Of a stretch of DNA of 64,000 nucleotides, positions 52,031 through 61,696 are shown in pieces. Each line of letters begins with the position of its first letter. The first letter of the stretch is position 1. The notes under the pieces are model-generated. The model made no database searches. It was not told where the DNA came from and saw only the letters and a program-made list of their open reading frames with translations. Both the position numbers and the translations under genes were made by a program. The stretch comes from CAYVHB01 sp964450865 (GTDB taxonomy: Bacteria; Bacillota; Clostridia; Saccharofermentanales; UBA5734), in contig CAYVHB010000015.1 of assembly GCA_964450865.1 (NCBI GenBank), forward strand, positions 13,337 to 77,336. Reading direction: 5' to 3'.

Positions 52031-55000
52031 ATGGCAATCAACGCACAAACCAACCTGGAAGTCCAGGCCGCTGCTCAAATCAATTTTGCGATGCAGCAGA
52101 ATCAGATCCCTTTTATTCAGCGGCTGATCATTCGCCATCATGGTGATCATGACCTGGGCCTGACGCGGCTTGATATTACGGCTGAGCCGCCGCTGATCCT
52201 GCCCTTTTCGCAGATGATCGAGCGGATCAGCAACCGTGATGCCCTGGTGATGGATGCGCCGGCTGTGCAGCTGCGGGCTGAGGATCTGGCGGCCCTGACC
52301 GAACGGGTTCTGATCCAGTTGCAGATCAACTTGACTGATGTTTCATCATCATCATCGCCGGCCACTGCCACCGACCAGTTGCTGGCTTCGGTCAGTCTGC
52401 CGGCCGAGTTGCTGGCTTATGACGAGTGGCCGGGAGTGGGTGTTTTCCCGGAATTGCTGGCGGCGTTTGTCACACCCAATCACCCGGAGATTGCCCGCCT
52501 GAATGCGGCTGCCTCGGCCTTGCTGGGGAAATGGACCGGCAATCCTTCGCTGGATGGCTATATGAGCAACGACCCCAACCGGATCAAGAAACAGATTGCC
52601 GCTGTTTATGGTGCCCTCCAGGCTGAAAATATTGTGTACAGCCTGCCGCCGGCCAGTTTTGAGCAAAGCGGCCAGCGGATCCGGCTCTGTGATTCGATTA
52701 TCGCGCAACGGCTGGGGACTTGCCTCGACCTGTCCTTGCTTTATGCCAGCTGCCTGGAGGCGATGGGTCTGCATCCGCTGCTTATTATTATCAAAAATCA
52801 TGCTTTTCTCGGTGTATGGCTCGAAGATACCTCCTTTGCCGAGGTCGTGCAGGATGACGTATCGGCGCTTTCCAAACGGGCCAGCACAGGGATCGACACC
52901 ATGGTCCTCGTCGAAACGACGGCGGTGACAGCTGGCAAGACCGTATCCTTTGATGATGCTGAAGCAGCCGGGCTTGCCCACCTGCACCGGGATGCCGATT
53001 TCCTGCTGGCCGTTGATGTTCACCGGGCCCGTAAAGGCCGGATCCGGCCGCTGCCGCAGCGCGTCCGGACGACTGGGGGCTGGGTTATCCAGGGCGAACC
53101 CCGCGCCGCCGGGGAGCTGACGGCCGCCCCTTCGCGTGAGGTCATCCAGACAACAGTCGGGGTGGCCGACAGTCCAGCGCCGGTTGCCCGCCAGGCACAG
53201 TGGGAACGCAAGCTGCTGGATCTTTCCTTGCGTAATACGCTGTTGAATCTGCGCCCGACACGCCACATGATTCCGCTGCTAGCCCCCAGCCTCGGCCAGC
53301 TTGAGGACGTCCTGGCCAGCGGGGCTGATTTCCAGGCCCTGTCCCGTCCGGGGGACTGGGCGCCAGCGGCTGCCGGCGATAATAGCTTTGAGTTTGCCGG
53401 CCTGATGACCCAGTACGGACCGCTGCTGGCGGATGAATTCAAGAATCGTCGTCTGCGGACTTTTTACAGCGAGGGCGAACTGGCCACGGCGATGTTGGCC
53501 CTGTATCGGCTGGCCAGGGAGGCCCAGGAGGAGAACGGTGCCAATACATTGTACCTGGCCCTCGGCCTGCTGAAGTGGTATGAGACGGCAGTCAGCCAGA
53601 AGCCCCGCTATGCCCCGCTGGTGCTGTTGCCGATTGATATTGTCCGGCGCTCGGCGCTGAAAGGCTACGTCATTCGCCTGCGTGATGAAGATCCGCAGAT
53701 GAACATCACCCTGCTGGAGATGCTCCGGCAGGATTTCGGGATCGTCATTGAGGGCCTTGACCCGTTGCCGCAAGACGAGAACGGGATACACCTGCCGCTG
53801 GTATTTGCGACGATGCGCCAGGGGATTATGGCCCAGAACCGCTGGGATATCGTCGAAAGCGCATTCCTCGGCATTTTCTCCTTTGCCCAGTTTGTCATGT
53901 GGAATGACCTGCGCAATCGCAGTGAGGACCTGCTGCGCAACAAGATTGTCTCCAGCCTGGTGGCTGGCCGCCTGACGTGGACGCCGGAACCGATTGCGGA
54001 TGATCCAGATCTGGAGTCGGCGGTCCTGACGCCTATTGTTGCCGATGCTTCCCAGCTTAATGCCATCAAGGCGGCCGGCGAAGGCAAGAGCTTTGTCCTG
54101 CATGGCCCGCCCGGTACCGGCAAGTCGCAGACGATCACCAACATGATCGGCAATGCCCTGGCGCAGGGCAAGACGGTGCTGTTTGTAGCTGAAAAAATGG
54201 CTGCGCTGTCCGTTGTCCACAGCCGGCTGCAGGCGATGGGCTTGGGCCCGTTCTGCCTGGAGCTGCACTCGAACAAAGCGACCAAACGCTCGGTGCTCGA
54301 CCAGCTGAAAGTAGCTACCGAGGTCAGCCGGCAAATGACAGCCCTGGACTTCGCGGAACGGGCCAGCCAGCTGGCTAGTCTGCGGGCCGAACTGTCGGTC
54401 TATGTCCGGGCCTTGCATCAGATGCGGACCTGTGGCCTGAGCCTGTATGACCTGGTCGGCCGTTATGAGGATCGCAGGGCTGTGCCGGACCAGGTCACGG
54501 TCGTGCCGGACCGGGTCGCGAATCTGACTGCACCGGGCTTGCAGGCCTGGCAGGAGCAGCTGATTGCCCTGGCTGGTGCCGGTCGTGCTTGCGGCCATCC
54601 GGCTGCTCATCCCCTGGTCGGCATCCGTCAGGATACCTATTCGCAGCTGATCCGCATGCAAGCCCCTGCCGCCCTTGCAACATGGCAGGCCAGCCTGATG
54701 CCTCTTGGCCAGGCCGCTGATGATCTCGTGGCTTGTCTGGGTCTGCGTCGACCGGCCAGCGGCCGGGCTGCGCATGGCCTGGCGGAAATCTGCTCGACGC
54801 TGCTGGCGTGGCGTGAGCTGCCCCCGGCCTGGCTGCAAGAAGCTGATCTGATCCAGGCTGTCAATCACTTGCAGCTTCTGATTGAGCATGGCCGGCAGGC
54901 CGGCCAGTTGCGTGACCAGCTGCAGATCCGCTGGCAGGCATCCTTCCTCGCATTGAGCGGACCATCCCTGCTGGGGGACTGGAACCAGGTTTCCGGTCAG

Positions 55001-58000
55001 TGGTTCCTGCCGAAAGCCATCGGCCAGGGCCGTATCAGCCGCCAGCTGAAGATGCATGCGCGCGTGCCGATTGATAAGCGGACGCTGGCTTCGGATCTGC
55101 AGCAGCTTTGCCGTTACCAGCAGGAATACGCGGCACTGGAGCAAACCGCCGCACTATGTACCCGCTTGCTGGCCGCATCTCCGGACAGCCCGCTATACAA
55201 GGGTCTTGATTCGGATTGGGATCGGCTGGAAAAATACGCCCGGCTGGTTCATAGCGGCCAGGTCCGGTTGCTGCAGGAAGTGGGCAATGAGGCCCATGCG
55301 CGCCAGATCCGCCTCGCCTGTGCTGATATTGCTATCCGGAATGGCCCGCAGACGGCCTATCTGCAGGCCTGGCAGGACTTTGCAGCTTCATTCAATGCGC
55401 TGGATGCCTTGCTGCGGATTGCCCCCGAGATTCTTGACAGCGGTGATTATCTGGCCAGCTGCCAGGAGCGGGTGACGACCTGGACGGCCAATCTGGACCG
55501 CCTGCGTGAATGGATCGCCTGGCAGGCTGCCCGCAAGGAGGCGCAGACGGCTGGCCTTGACTTTGCGATCACTGCCTACGAACAGGGATTGACTCATGAT
55601 GACCTGCTGCCGGCCACAGAAAAGGCCCTGTACTTTGCCCTGATCTTGCAGGTTCTGCAGACTGAACCCGCGCTGAATGCCTTCTCCGGTCTGCATCATG
55701 CTGAGCGGATCGGCCGCTTCCGCGCCCTGGATCAGGAGTTTGCCAGCCTGACCCGGCAGGAGATCTTCGCCCGGCTGGCAGCCAGGGTGCCGGACTTTCG
55801 CCTTGAAGCCGCCCAGAGCTCCGAGCTGGGTATCTTGCAGCGGGCTATCCGCAGCGGTGGCCGCGGCATCAGCATCCGGTCCCTGTTTGACAAGATCCCC
55901 GGCCTGCTGCCCCGGCTCTGCCCCTGCCTGCTGATGAGCCCTATTTCGGCTGCGCAGTATCTTGATCCGGATCACCAGCCATTCGACCTGGTCATTTTTG
56001 ACGAGGCTTCGCAGATGCCGACCTGTAAAGCGGTCGGCGTCCTGGCCCGCGGCCAGCATGCTGTGATCGTTGGTGACCCGCGCCAGATGCCACCAACGGA
56101 TTTCTTTGCCACGCATGCTCAGGATGAAGAGAACATCGAGGTCGAGGATCTGGAAAGCATTCTGGACGACTGCCTGGCGATGTCGATTCCCGACACGCAC
56201 TTGCTCTGGCATTATCGCAGCCGGCATGAGAGCCTGATTGCTTTCAGCAATATGCAGTACTATGACAATAAACTCCTGACATTCCCCTCGGCCAATGACC
56301 AGATTTCGAAAGTCCGCTTCGTGCCGGTCGAAGGCCAGTACGAGCGGGGTAAAAGCCGTCAGAATCCGGCTGAAGCACAAGCGGTCATCGCTGAAGTGGT
56401 GCGGCGGCTGGAAGACCCGGCTACCCGCGGCCAAAGCCTGGGCATTGTCACTTTCAGTGCTGTCCAGCAGCTGCTGATCGACGACCGCCTGAACGAGTTG
56501 TTTGCCAGGCGTCCGGAGCTGGAAGAAATAGCCTTGCAGCGCAGTGAGCCGCTGTTTGTCAAGAATCTGGAGAATGTCCAGGGTGATGAACGGGATGTGA
56601 TCCTGTTCTCGGTCGGCTATGGTCCTGACCAGCACGGCCAGGTCAGCCTGAATTTTGGTCCGCTCAACCGTGAGGGCGGCTGGCGTCGCCTGAATGTCGC
56701 TGTTTCGCGGGCCCGCCTGGAAATGCTGGTCTTCTCGACCTTGCAGCCTGACCAGATCAATCTGGCCCGTAGCAGCGCCCGCGGTGTTGCCGGGCTGAAA
56801 GCCTTCCTCGCCTATGCCAGGGATGGTTCGTTGCCGGCCCGCCCCGAGACGCAGACCTTCTATAAACCGGAGACCGGCGGCATTGGCCGCCAGATCTGTG
56901 ACCTGCTGCAAGCGGCTGGTTATGCCACCCGCCGTCATGTCGGGCGATCGGACTTCCGGGTGGATGTTGGCGTCCTTGACCCGGAGCAGCCAGACCAGTA
57001 CCTGCTGGGGATCCTGCTTGACGGGCCCACTTACCGCAATGCCCGCTCAAGCCGGGATCGCGAGTTTGCCAAGGTTGATATCCTGAATGGCCTCGGCTGG
57101 CAGATCCATCGGATCTGGACCATGGACTGGTGGGATAATCGGGATAAAGAGATTAGCCGCCTGCTGCAGGTCCTCACACAGATCAGGCAGACTGTGGCCC
57201 AGCCACCGTCTGCTGATGCAGCCGGGCAGCCGGGTGCGCCAGCAGGCCGGGATCCGGCCCAACCGCTGCAGCCGCCGCCAATCCCGCAGATCATGCCCGG
57301 ATCGCAGACATCGCAAGTCCGGCCCTCGCCGGGAACTGCCAGCGGATTTCATGCTCNNNNNNNNNNNNNNNNNNNNNNNNNNNNNNNNNNNNNNNNNNNN
57401 NNNNNNNNNNNNNNNNNNNNNNNNNNNNNNNNNNNNNNNNNNNNNNNNNNNNNNNNTCGCAGACATCGCAAGTCCGGCCCTCGCCGGGAACTGCCAGCGG
57501 ATTTCATGCTCAAGCCAGCTTAAGCCCAACCTCGCCGGTCAGCCCGGTGCCGTCCGGATCGGCGGATCCGGCATTTAGCGCAACCAGTCCGGTATCGGCG
57601 CGGTCTGCGGATCCGGCTTCGTCGGTCAGTCCGGCCCTCGCCAGTCACCCGGCTGCCACTGCATTTTCAGGGAGCCAGCCTGAAGCGCCAGCACCCCTGT
57701 CCTTGTCTCTGGCCGGGCTGCGCTATAAGCCGGTCAATCTGCCCCTGACGCCCCTGAACCCGGACGAGTTTATCAACCAGCCGAAGGCTGTCCTGGCCCG
57801 TTGTCAGCAGGTCATTGACGGTGAGGCCCCCATTCATGAAGAGCTGCTCATCCGCCGGGTGCGCCTGAGCTTTGGTATCAGTCGCCAGGGCTCGCGTATT
57901 CAATCATTCCTGCGGACTATCCTGGGCAAGGTTCGCTGCCAGACGACTCGCCAGGCTGAGGCGCTGATATACTGGCGATCCGATCAGATCCCCGGCAGTT

Positions 58001-58266
58001 ACAAGCTTTACCGGATTGGTGAACGGGAGGCCTGCCACCTGCCTGCTGCCGAGGTGGCCAATGCGCTGGTCGCCGTGCTTGACGCCCAGTTCAGCATGCC
58101 CAAGGATGATCTGCTGCGCGAAACAGCCCGCCTTTTTGATCTGCAGCGCATGACCGCTCCCGTTGTTGCAGCCATGGAAGACGGGTTGCGCGACGCGCTC
58201 AATCGCAAGCTGATCCAGGACGATCCCGCCCGCAATGTTATCACCTTATCAAAATGGGGGAGCTGA
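52031..58266 (+). CDS. Giant DUF4011 - SF1 helicase - nuclease - DUF3320 protein, interrupted by an assembly gap
   Basis: Merging the duplicated 55-mer and dropping the N run gives one frame of 2026 residues. In order: a transglutaminase-like N-terminus with C231 (RLGTCLDLSLLYASCL) and H257 (IKNHAFLGVWLE); DUF4011 (WERKLLDLSLRNTLLNL, about 395); SF1 helicase with P-loop GPPGTGKS (692-699), Walker B VIFDEASQMP, GDPRQMPPTDFF, YRSRHESLI and NVAVSRAR; an MTES_1575/Vsr-type nuclease (SDFRVDVGVLDPEQPDQYLL ... about 1635-1720); a long Pro/Ser/Ala linker; and DUF3320-like LIRRVRLSFGISRQGSRI. This matches the DUF4011-helicase-nuclease (Hhe-like) proteins reported in anti-phage surveys. It stands with an acetyltransferase gene three bases behind it. 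Confidence 0.88.
57357..57456. other. Assembly gap (100 N) flanked by identical 55-mers
   Basis: The 55 bases at 57302-57356 equal 57457-57511. Merging them keeps the reading frame from the helicase into the DUF3320 end and removes the stop near 57523, which appears only if the N run is translated as spaced. Confidence 0.96.
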
Positions 58267-58269
58267 GCT

Positions 58270-58812
58270 GTGAAAATTTTACACCTGACCAATCGCAATC
58301 ATGATTACATGACCGGGGCTGCCCGGCTGCTGGTTGAGAATTTCCCGCATAGCTGGTCAAGCCAGAGCGAGGCTGACAGCGAGATCCGCAGTTGCCTGGA
58401 ATCGGACCGGATTGGCCTGGTGGCTGTTGAACAGGGCGAGGTGATCGGCTTTGTCGGTGCCATGCCGCAATACGGCCTGACCGGCTGGGAATTGCATCCG
58501 CTGGCAGTTGCCAGGCAATGGCAGCGGCAGGGTATTGGCCGGCAATTGCTGGTCGCCATCGAAGCGGCGGTAGCCAGCCGTGGCGGTATCACTTTGTATG
58601 TCGGCTGTGATGATACCCAGGGCCGGACTTCGCTGGCCAACTGTGACCTGTATGATGATTTATGGGAGCGCGTCAGGAATATTCGCAATCTTGGTGACCA
58701 TCCCTTCGAATTTTATCAGAAAATGGGTTACCAGATTGTCGGGGTTTTCCCTGACGTCAATGGTCCCGGCCAGCCGGACATCTGGCTGGCCCGCCGTCTG
58801 TCAGGCTTGTGA
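58270..58812 (+). CDS. GNAT acetyltransferase resembling aminoglycoside 6'-N-acetyltransferases
   Basis: 180 residues. Motif A is ELHPLAVARQWQRQGIGRQL (acetyl-CoA loop Q-x-x-G-I-G), before it GLVAVEQGEVIGFVGAMPQY, and the end FYQKMGYQIVGVFPDVNGPG with QPDIWLARRL is the ending shared by AAC(6')-I-like enzymes. LYVGCDDTQGRTSLANCDLY is also typical. The start is GTG 58270, with GGGGGAG upstream and only three bases after the helicase stop, so the two are probably one operon. Aminoglycoside acetylation is a family-based guess; chromosomal relatives often have other natural substrates. Confidence 0.75.
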   Translation: MKILHLTNRNHDYMTGAARLLVENFPHSWSSQSEADSEIRSCLESDRIGLVAVEQGEVIGFVGAMPQYGLTGWELHPLAVARQWQRQGIGRQLLVAIEAAVASRGGITLYVGCDDTQGRTSLANCDLYDDLWERVRNIRNLGDHPFEFYQKMGYQIVGVFPDVNGPGQPDIWLARRLSGL

Positions 58813-58958
58813 GCTGAGCCGGCCCGGCCATAACGCCCGGCAGTGTGCGCCTGCTGACCAGTCAGACCGGATGCCGTCTGCAGAGCGGCGCCGGAAGTCG
58901 TCCGGGATCACCGGTATTCCAGCCTATACCCGCTTCCTGCCGGCAGGGCTGACGCAGC

Positions 58959-58989
58959 AAAAAAAATCCATCGGGCAGGGCCCGATGGA
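58959..58989 (-). terminator. Rho-independent terminator of the DUF4332 gene
   Basis: A perfect 10-bp stem TCCATCGGGC (58967-58976) with 58980-58989 and a 3-base loop, followed on the minus strand by eight T. It lies 12 bases past the DUF4332 stop at 59001. Confidence 0.92.
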
Positions 58990-59000
58990 CAGAAGTCAGG

Positions 59001-59405
59001 TCAGTCTTGCAGCATTTCCGGGAGCTGCCTGGCTTGTTCAACCCAATATTCAACTTTTTGCAAGGTGGGAATCTTGCGTACCGCTTTCTTTGCCGCATTG
59101 GCTGTAACCATTTTCTGCAACAGCAGCTGCGGTTGCTGCTGGGCCAGGGTCGGAACCGAAACGACATCGACGGCCTCGAGCAATTTGGCGAATTCACCGC
59201 CAATCCCGCGAACGCGGGTCAGGTCAGCCTGGTTCGCCCACTTCTGCAGCATCTGTTCCGGAATTCTCGAACGTTGCGCCAGTGCTTTGCGATCATCCGG
59301 TTTCTGACAGGACATCAGCAGACTTTCAACCGTCCGGATGCCGACTCTCTGCAGTTTGAAACGATAGTTGTAGTCAACACCATCAATCATTAGTAAACGG
59401 GTCAT
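59001..59405 (-). CDS. DUF4332 (helix-hairpin-helix-like) protein
   Basis: 134 residues. Two HhH-like units are visible: VDYNYRFKLQRVGIRTVESL with SRIPEQMLQKWANQADLTRV, then RGIGGEFAKLLEAVDVVSVP. This is the standard DUF4332 layout, a small protein that may bind nucleic acid but has no assigned role. AGGAGG lies 11 bases before ATG 59405, and the family N-terminus (LLMIDGVDYNY) fits that start. It has its own terminator and appears monocistronic. Confidence 0.82.
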   Translation of the reverse strand: MTRLLMIDGVDYNYRFKLQRVGIRTVESLLMSCQKPDDRKALAQRSRIPEQMLQKWANQADLTRVRGIGGEFAKLLEAVDVVSVPTLAQQQPQLLLQKMVTANAAKKAVRKIPTLQKVEYWVEQARQLPEMLQD

Positions 59406-59781
59406 TGTGCTGCATGCCTCCTTGATTGTAATCTGTGAAATAAGTGTCAAGACCGTGACCGAATCCAACAGCAGTCACGAAAATTCTTGCATGTTCCAGC
59501 CAGGTCAATCCGGCCTTCCGGCCTTCTGTCCCGCGCAGACTGGTCCGGCTGATGCAGAACTTGCTCACTATGGTATAATGTGGCCTGAATCACACTCGGC
59601 AATTGTTCTTATTTTAGCAAGCTCTGCCTGGCGTGAAGATGAAATTTTTTGGCATTGTATATAAATTTCAGGTGGCTTATGTATAATCATTCCTGACAGC
59701 AGCTTTTTCCTGGTCCGGCTGCATCAAGTCCGGATCTGGCTGATTGAAAAATCTTTTGAACGGCGAGGAGGGATCTGTTCC
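59406..59781. promoter_or_regulatory. 376-base divergent spacer with two TATAAT boxes
   Basis: TATAAT occurs at 59574-59579 and 59682-59687, both on the plus strand towards the AraC gene. The nearer box has TATAAA 16 bases upstream as a weak -35. The region from 59580 on is A/T-rich compared with the window. No ORF here is supported. Confidence 0.4.
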
Positions 59782-61041
59782 ATGATCAATTTGCGGGAAA
59801 TAGCCGAAGTTTTTACGGGAGCGACCGCTATTCGCGTTATTTGCTTTGATCAGGCGCTGCAAATTATTCCAGCCCGCAGTTTACAGGAAGAAGTTGATAA
59901 ATTAATCTATTTTGACCTGGCTGAGCTCAAGGCCCGACTGCAAGACATTCTTCATGACAGAACGTATGACCTGGACCAGATTGAGACATATCCGACGGAG
60001 AATGGTTTTATCTATAATATTCATTTTGTGCGTGAAGGGAACGAACTGACCGGATTTCTGGTAACAGAACCCCTGGTGCTGGAAAAAATCAGTGACAAGA
60101 AAATTGATGTATACAGCACAAAAAATAACCTGTCAATCCAGAGTAAGGCAGAGTTTAAAATCTTTTCGGCTCGTCTGCCGGTTGTCTCCTGGCGGCAAAT
60201 CCGTTATCTTGGCCTGGTTCTGCAAGCCCTGTGCCTGACCTGGAAAAGTCATCTCAGTACCAGCTCGCTGATCATGCCCGATGAAACCATCGCTGTTCCG
60301 GCGCTGGATATTACGCCAATCGATTCACTATATGATCATGTGCTGGCCGGGCTGGACGCCAATCTCCTGCTGGAGGCCTCCGAAAAATTCATGACCATGA
60401 AGGATATCCTGCAATCCGGCAATGAGGTCAGCATGGCCGCTTTTTGTGACAACAACAATATGAGTGACATCCATTTCGACATGTATGGTAAAGATGACAT
60501 GATCCGTTCGATGAAAAATTATATGATCGCCAGTGTTGCAATGGACAGCATCCTGGCCGTCGAGGCCGGCTGCGATTACCTGCAGATGGCTTTGCTGCGC
60601 AATCAGATGATTTCCCAGATCGAGCAGATGGACAAGGCCAGTGACATGATCAGGCTCAGGCGTCAGTCGGTGATGACATTTACCCGTGCTGTCCGCAATT
60701 CGGCAGAGCACAAGCTGTCACGGCCGACGCGGATTGCCTTGCTATATATTGCCAATCAGTTTCGCCAGCAGATTCGCATCAGGGATATCGCTGAGCAGGC
60801 GAAAGTCAATGAGACCTACCTGTCGAGCCTGGTCAAACAGGAGACGGGCCTGTCCTTGCTGGATCACCTGAACCGGGTCCGGGTCAATGAAGGCAAGCGT
60901 CTGCTGACCCAGACGGACTTGCCGATTGCCGATATTGCCCAGACCCTCGGTTTTAATTACGCCAATCACTTTGCCAGTGTATTCAAGAAAATTATCGGAA
61001 TCTCGCCGACCACCTACCGCAGCCAGAAAAAAGCCCGGTAA
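59782..61041 (+). CDS. AraC-family transcriptional regulator
   Basis: 419 residues. The N-terminal about 310 residues form an unrecognised sensor region; MINLREIAEVFTGATAIRVI and GFIYNIHFVREGNELTGFLV suggest a PAS/PocR-like start, followed by a helical domain. The C-terminal AraC double HTH has IRIRDIAEQAKVNETYLSSL (HTH1) and LPIADIAQTLGFNYANHFAS with VFKKIIGISPTTYR (HTH2). AGGAGG precedes ATG 59782. It lies upstream of glutathione peroxidase but with a 117-base gap that has its own -10, so common regulation is possible, not shown. Codons in the N-terminal half are more A/T-rich than neighbours. Confidence 0.9.
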   Translation: MINLREIAEVFTGATAIRVICFDQALQIIPARSLQEEVDKLIYFDLAELKARLQDILHDRTYDLDQIETYPTENGFIYNIHFVREGNELTGFLVTEPLVLEKISDKKIDVYSTKNNLSIQSKAEFKIFSARLPVVSWRQIRYLGLVLQALCLTWKSHLSTSSLIMPDETIAVPALDITPIDSLYDHVLAGLDANLLLEASEKFMTMKDILQSGNEVSMAAFCDNNNMSDIHFDMYGKDDMIRSMKNYMIASVAMDSILAVEAGCDYLQMALLRNQMISQIEQMDKASDMIRLRRQSVMTFTRAVRNSAEHKLSRPTRIALLYIANQFRQQIRIRDIAEQAKVNETYLSSLVKQETGLSLLDHLNRVRVNEGKRLLTQTDLPIADIAQTLGFNYANHFASVFKKIIGISPTTYRSQKKAR

Positions 61042-61096
61042 CAACGATTACTGCACGAGATAACGCCGGCTGTTATCCTGTTAAAAATACCAGTAT

Positions 61097-61102
61097 TATA
61101 AT
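61097..61102 (+). promoter_or_regulatory. Possible -10 element for glutathione peroxidase
   Basis: TATAAT lies 56 bases before the ATG at 61159, with only a weak TTATCC 18 bases upstream. A direct repeat, TAAAAATACCAGT (61082-61094) and TAAAAACACCAGT (61125-61137, one mismatch), brackets it and may be an operator. Confidence 0.4.
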
Positions 61103-61158
61103 GCGAATTTTCAAAATGGAATTTTAAAAACACCAGTTGCCAGTTTAAGGAGTTATTT

Positions 61159-61692
61159 ATGAGCGTATATGATTTTACCGTAAGAGATGCTACATTCAGT
61201 GAGATATCACTGGCTGATTATCAGGGCAAAGTCCTGCTGATCGTCAATATTGCCACTGGTTGCGGCCTGACTCCGCAGCTCGAGGGGCTGGAGGCACTCA
61301 ACAGGCAATACCGGGAAAAGGGACTGGAAGTCCTCGGTTTCCCCTGCAACCAGTTTCTCAACCAGGCGCCGGGAACCGAGGCTGAAATCGTCAGTTTCTG
61401 TGCCCTGAATTATGGTGTCACCTTTAAAACCTTTGCGAAAATTGACGTCAATGGCAAAGGGGCCGACCCTCTCTATGTCTATCTCAAGAAAGCTGCGCGC
61501 GACGACAATGAGAACGCCGAGAGCGGCGGCTTCAAGAAGGTGCTCGACGGACTTTCCCAGACTGTTTTCGGTTCGGAAATCAAGTGGAATTTCACCAAGT
61601 TCCTGGTCGACCGCCAAGGACGCGTCGTCAGCCGTTTCTCGCCGACCGTCAAGCCGGAAGAATTGATTCCCCATATCGAAAAGCTGCTGTAA
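61159..61692 (+). CDS. Glutathione peroxidase family protein
   Basis: Thiol peroxidase reducing hydrogen and lipid peroxides; bacterial members generally use thioredoxin. 177 residues, the usual length. The catalytic set is C35 in VNIATGCGLTPQ, Q69 in GFPCNQFLNQ, and W143/N144 in IKWNFTKFLVD. Cys replaces selenocysteine. The second family Cys is plausibly C80-81 (IVSFCALNYG). AAGGAG lies 9-10 bases before ATG 61159. The stop is 4 bases from the convergent penicillin-binding-protein gene. Confidence 0.93.
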   Translation: MSVYDFTVRDATFSEISLADYQGKVLLIVNIATGCGLTPQLEGLEALNRQYREKGLEVLGFPCNQFLNQAPGTEAEIVSFCALNYGVTFKTFAKIDVNGKGADPLYVYLKKAARDDNENAESGGFKKVLDGLSQTVFGSEIKWNFTKFLVDRQGRVVSRFSPTVKPEELIPHIEKLL

Positions 61693-61696
61693 CGGG

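Noticed and set aside
53279..55144. 621-codon open frame antisense to the giant helicase
   Set aside because: Lies wholly inside conserved DUF4011 and helicase coding sequence; its protein shows no recognisable motif.
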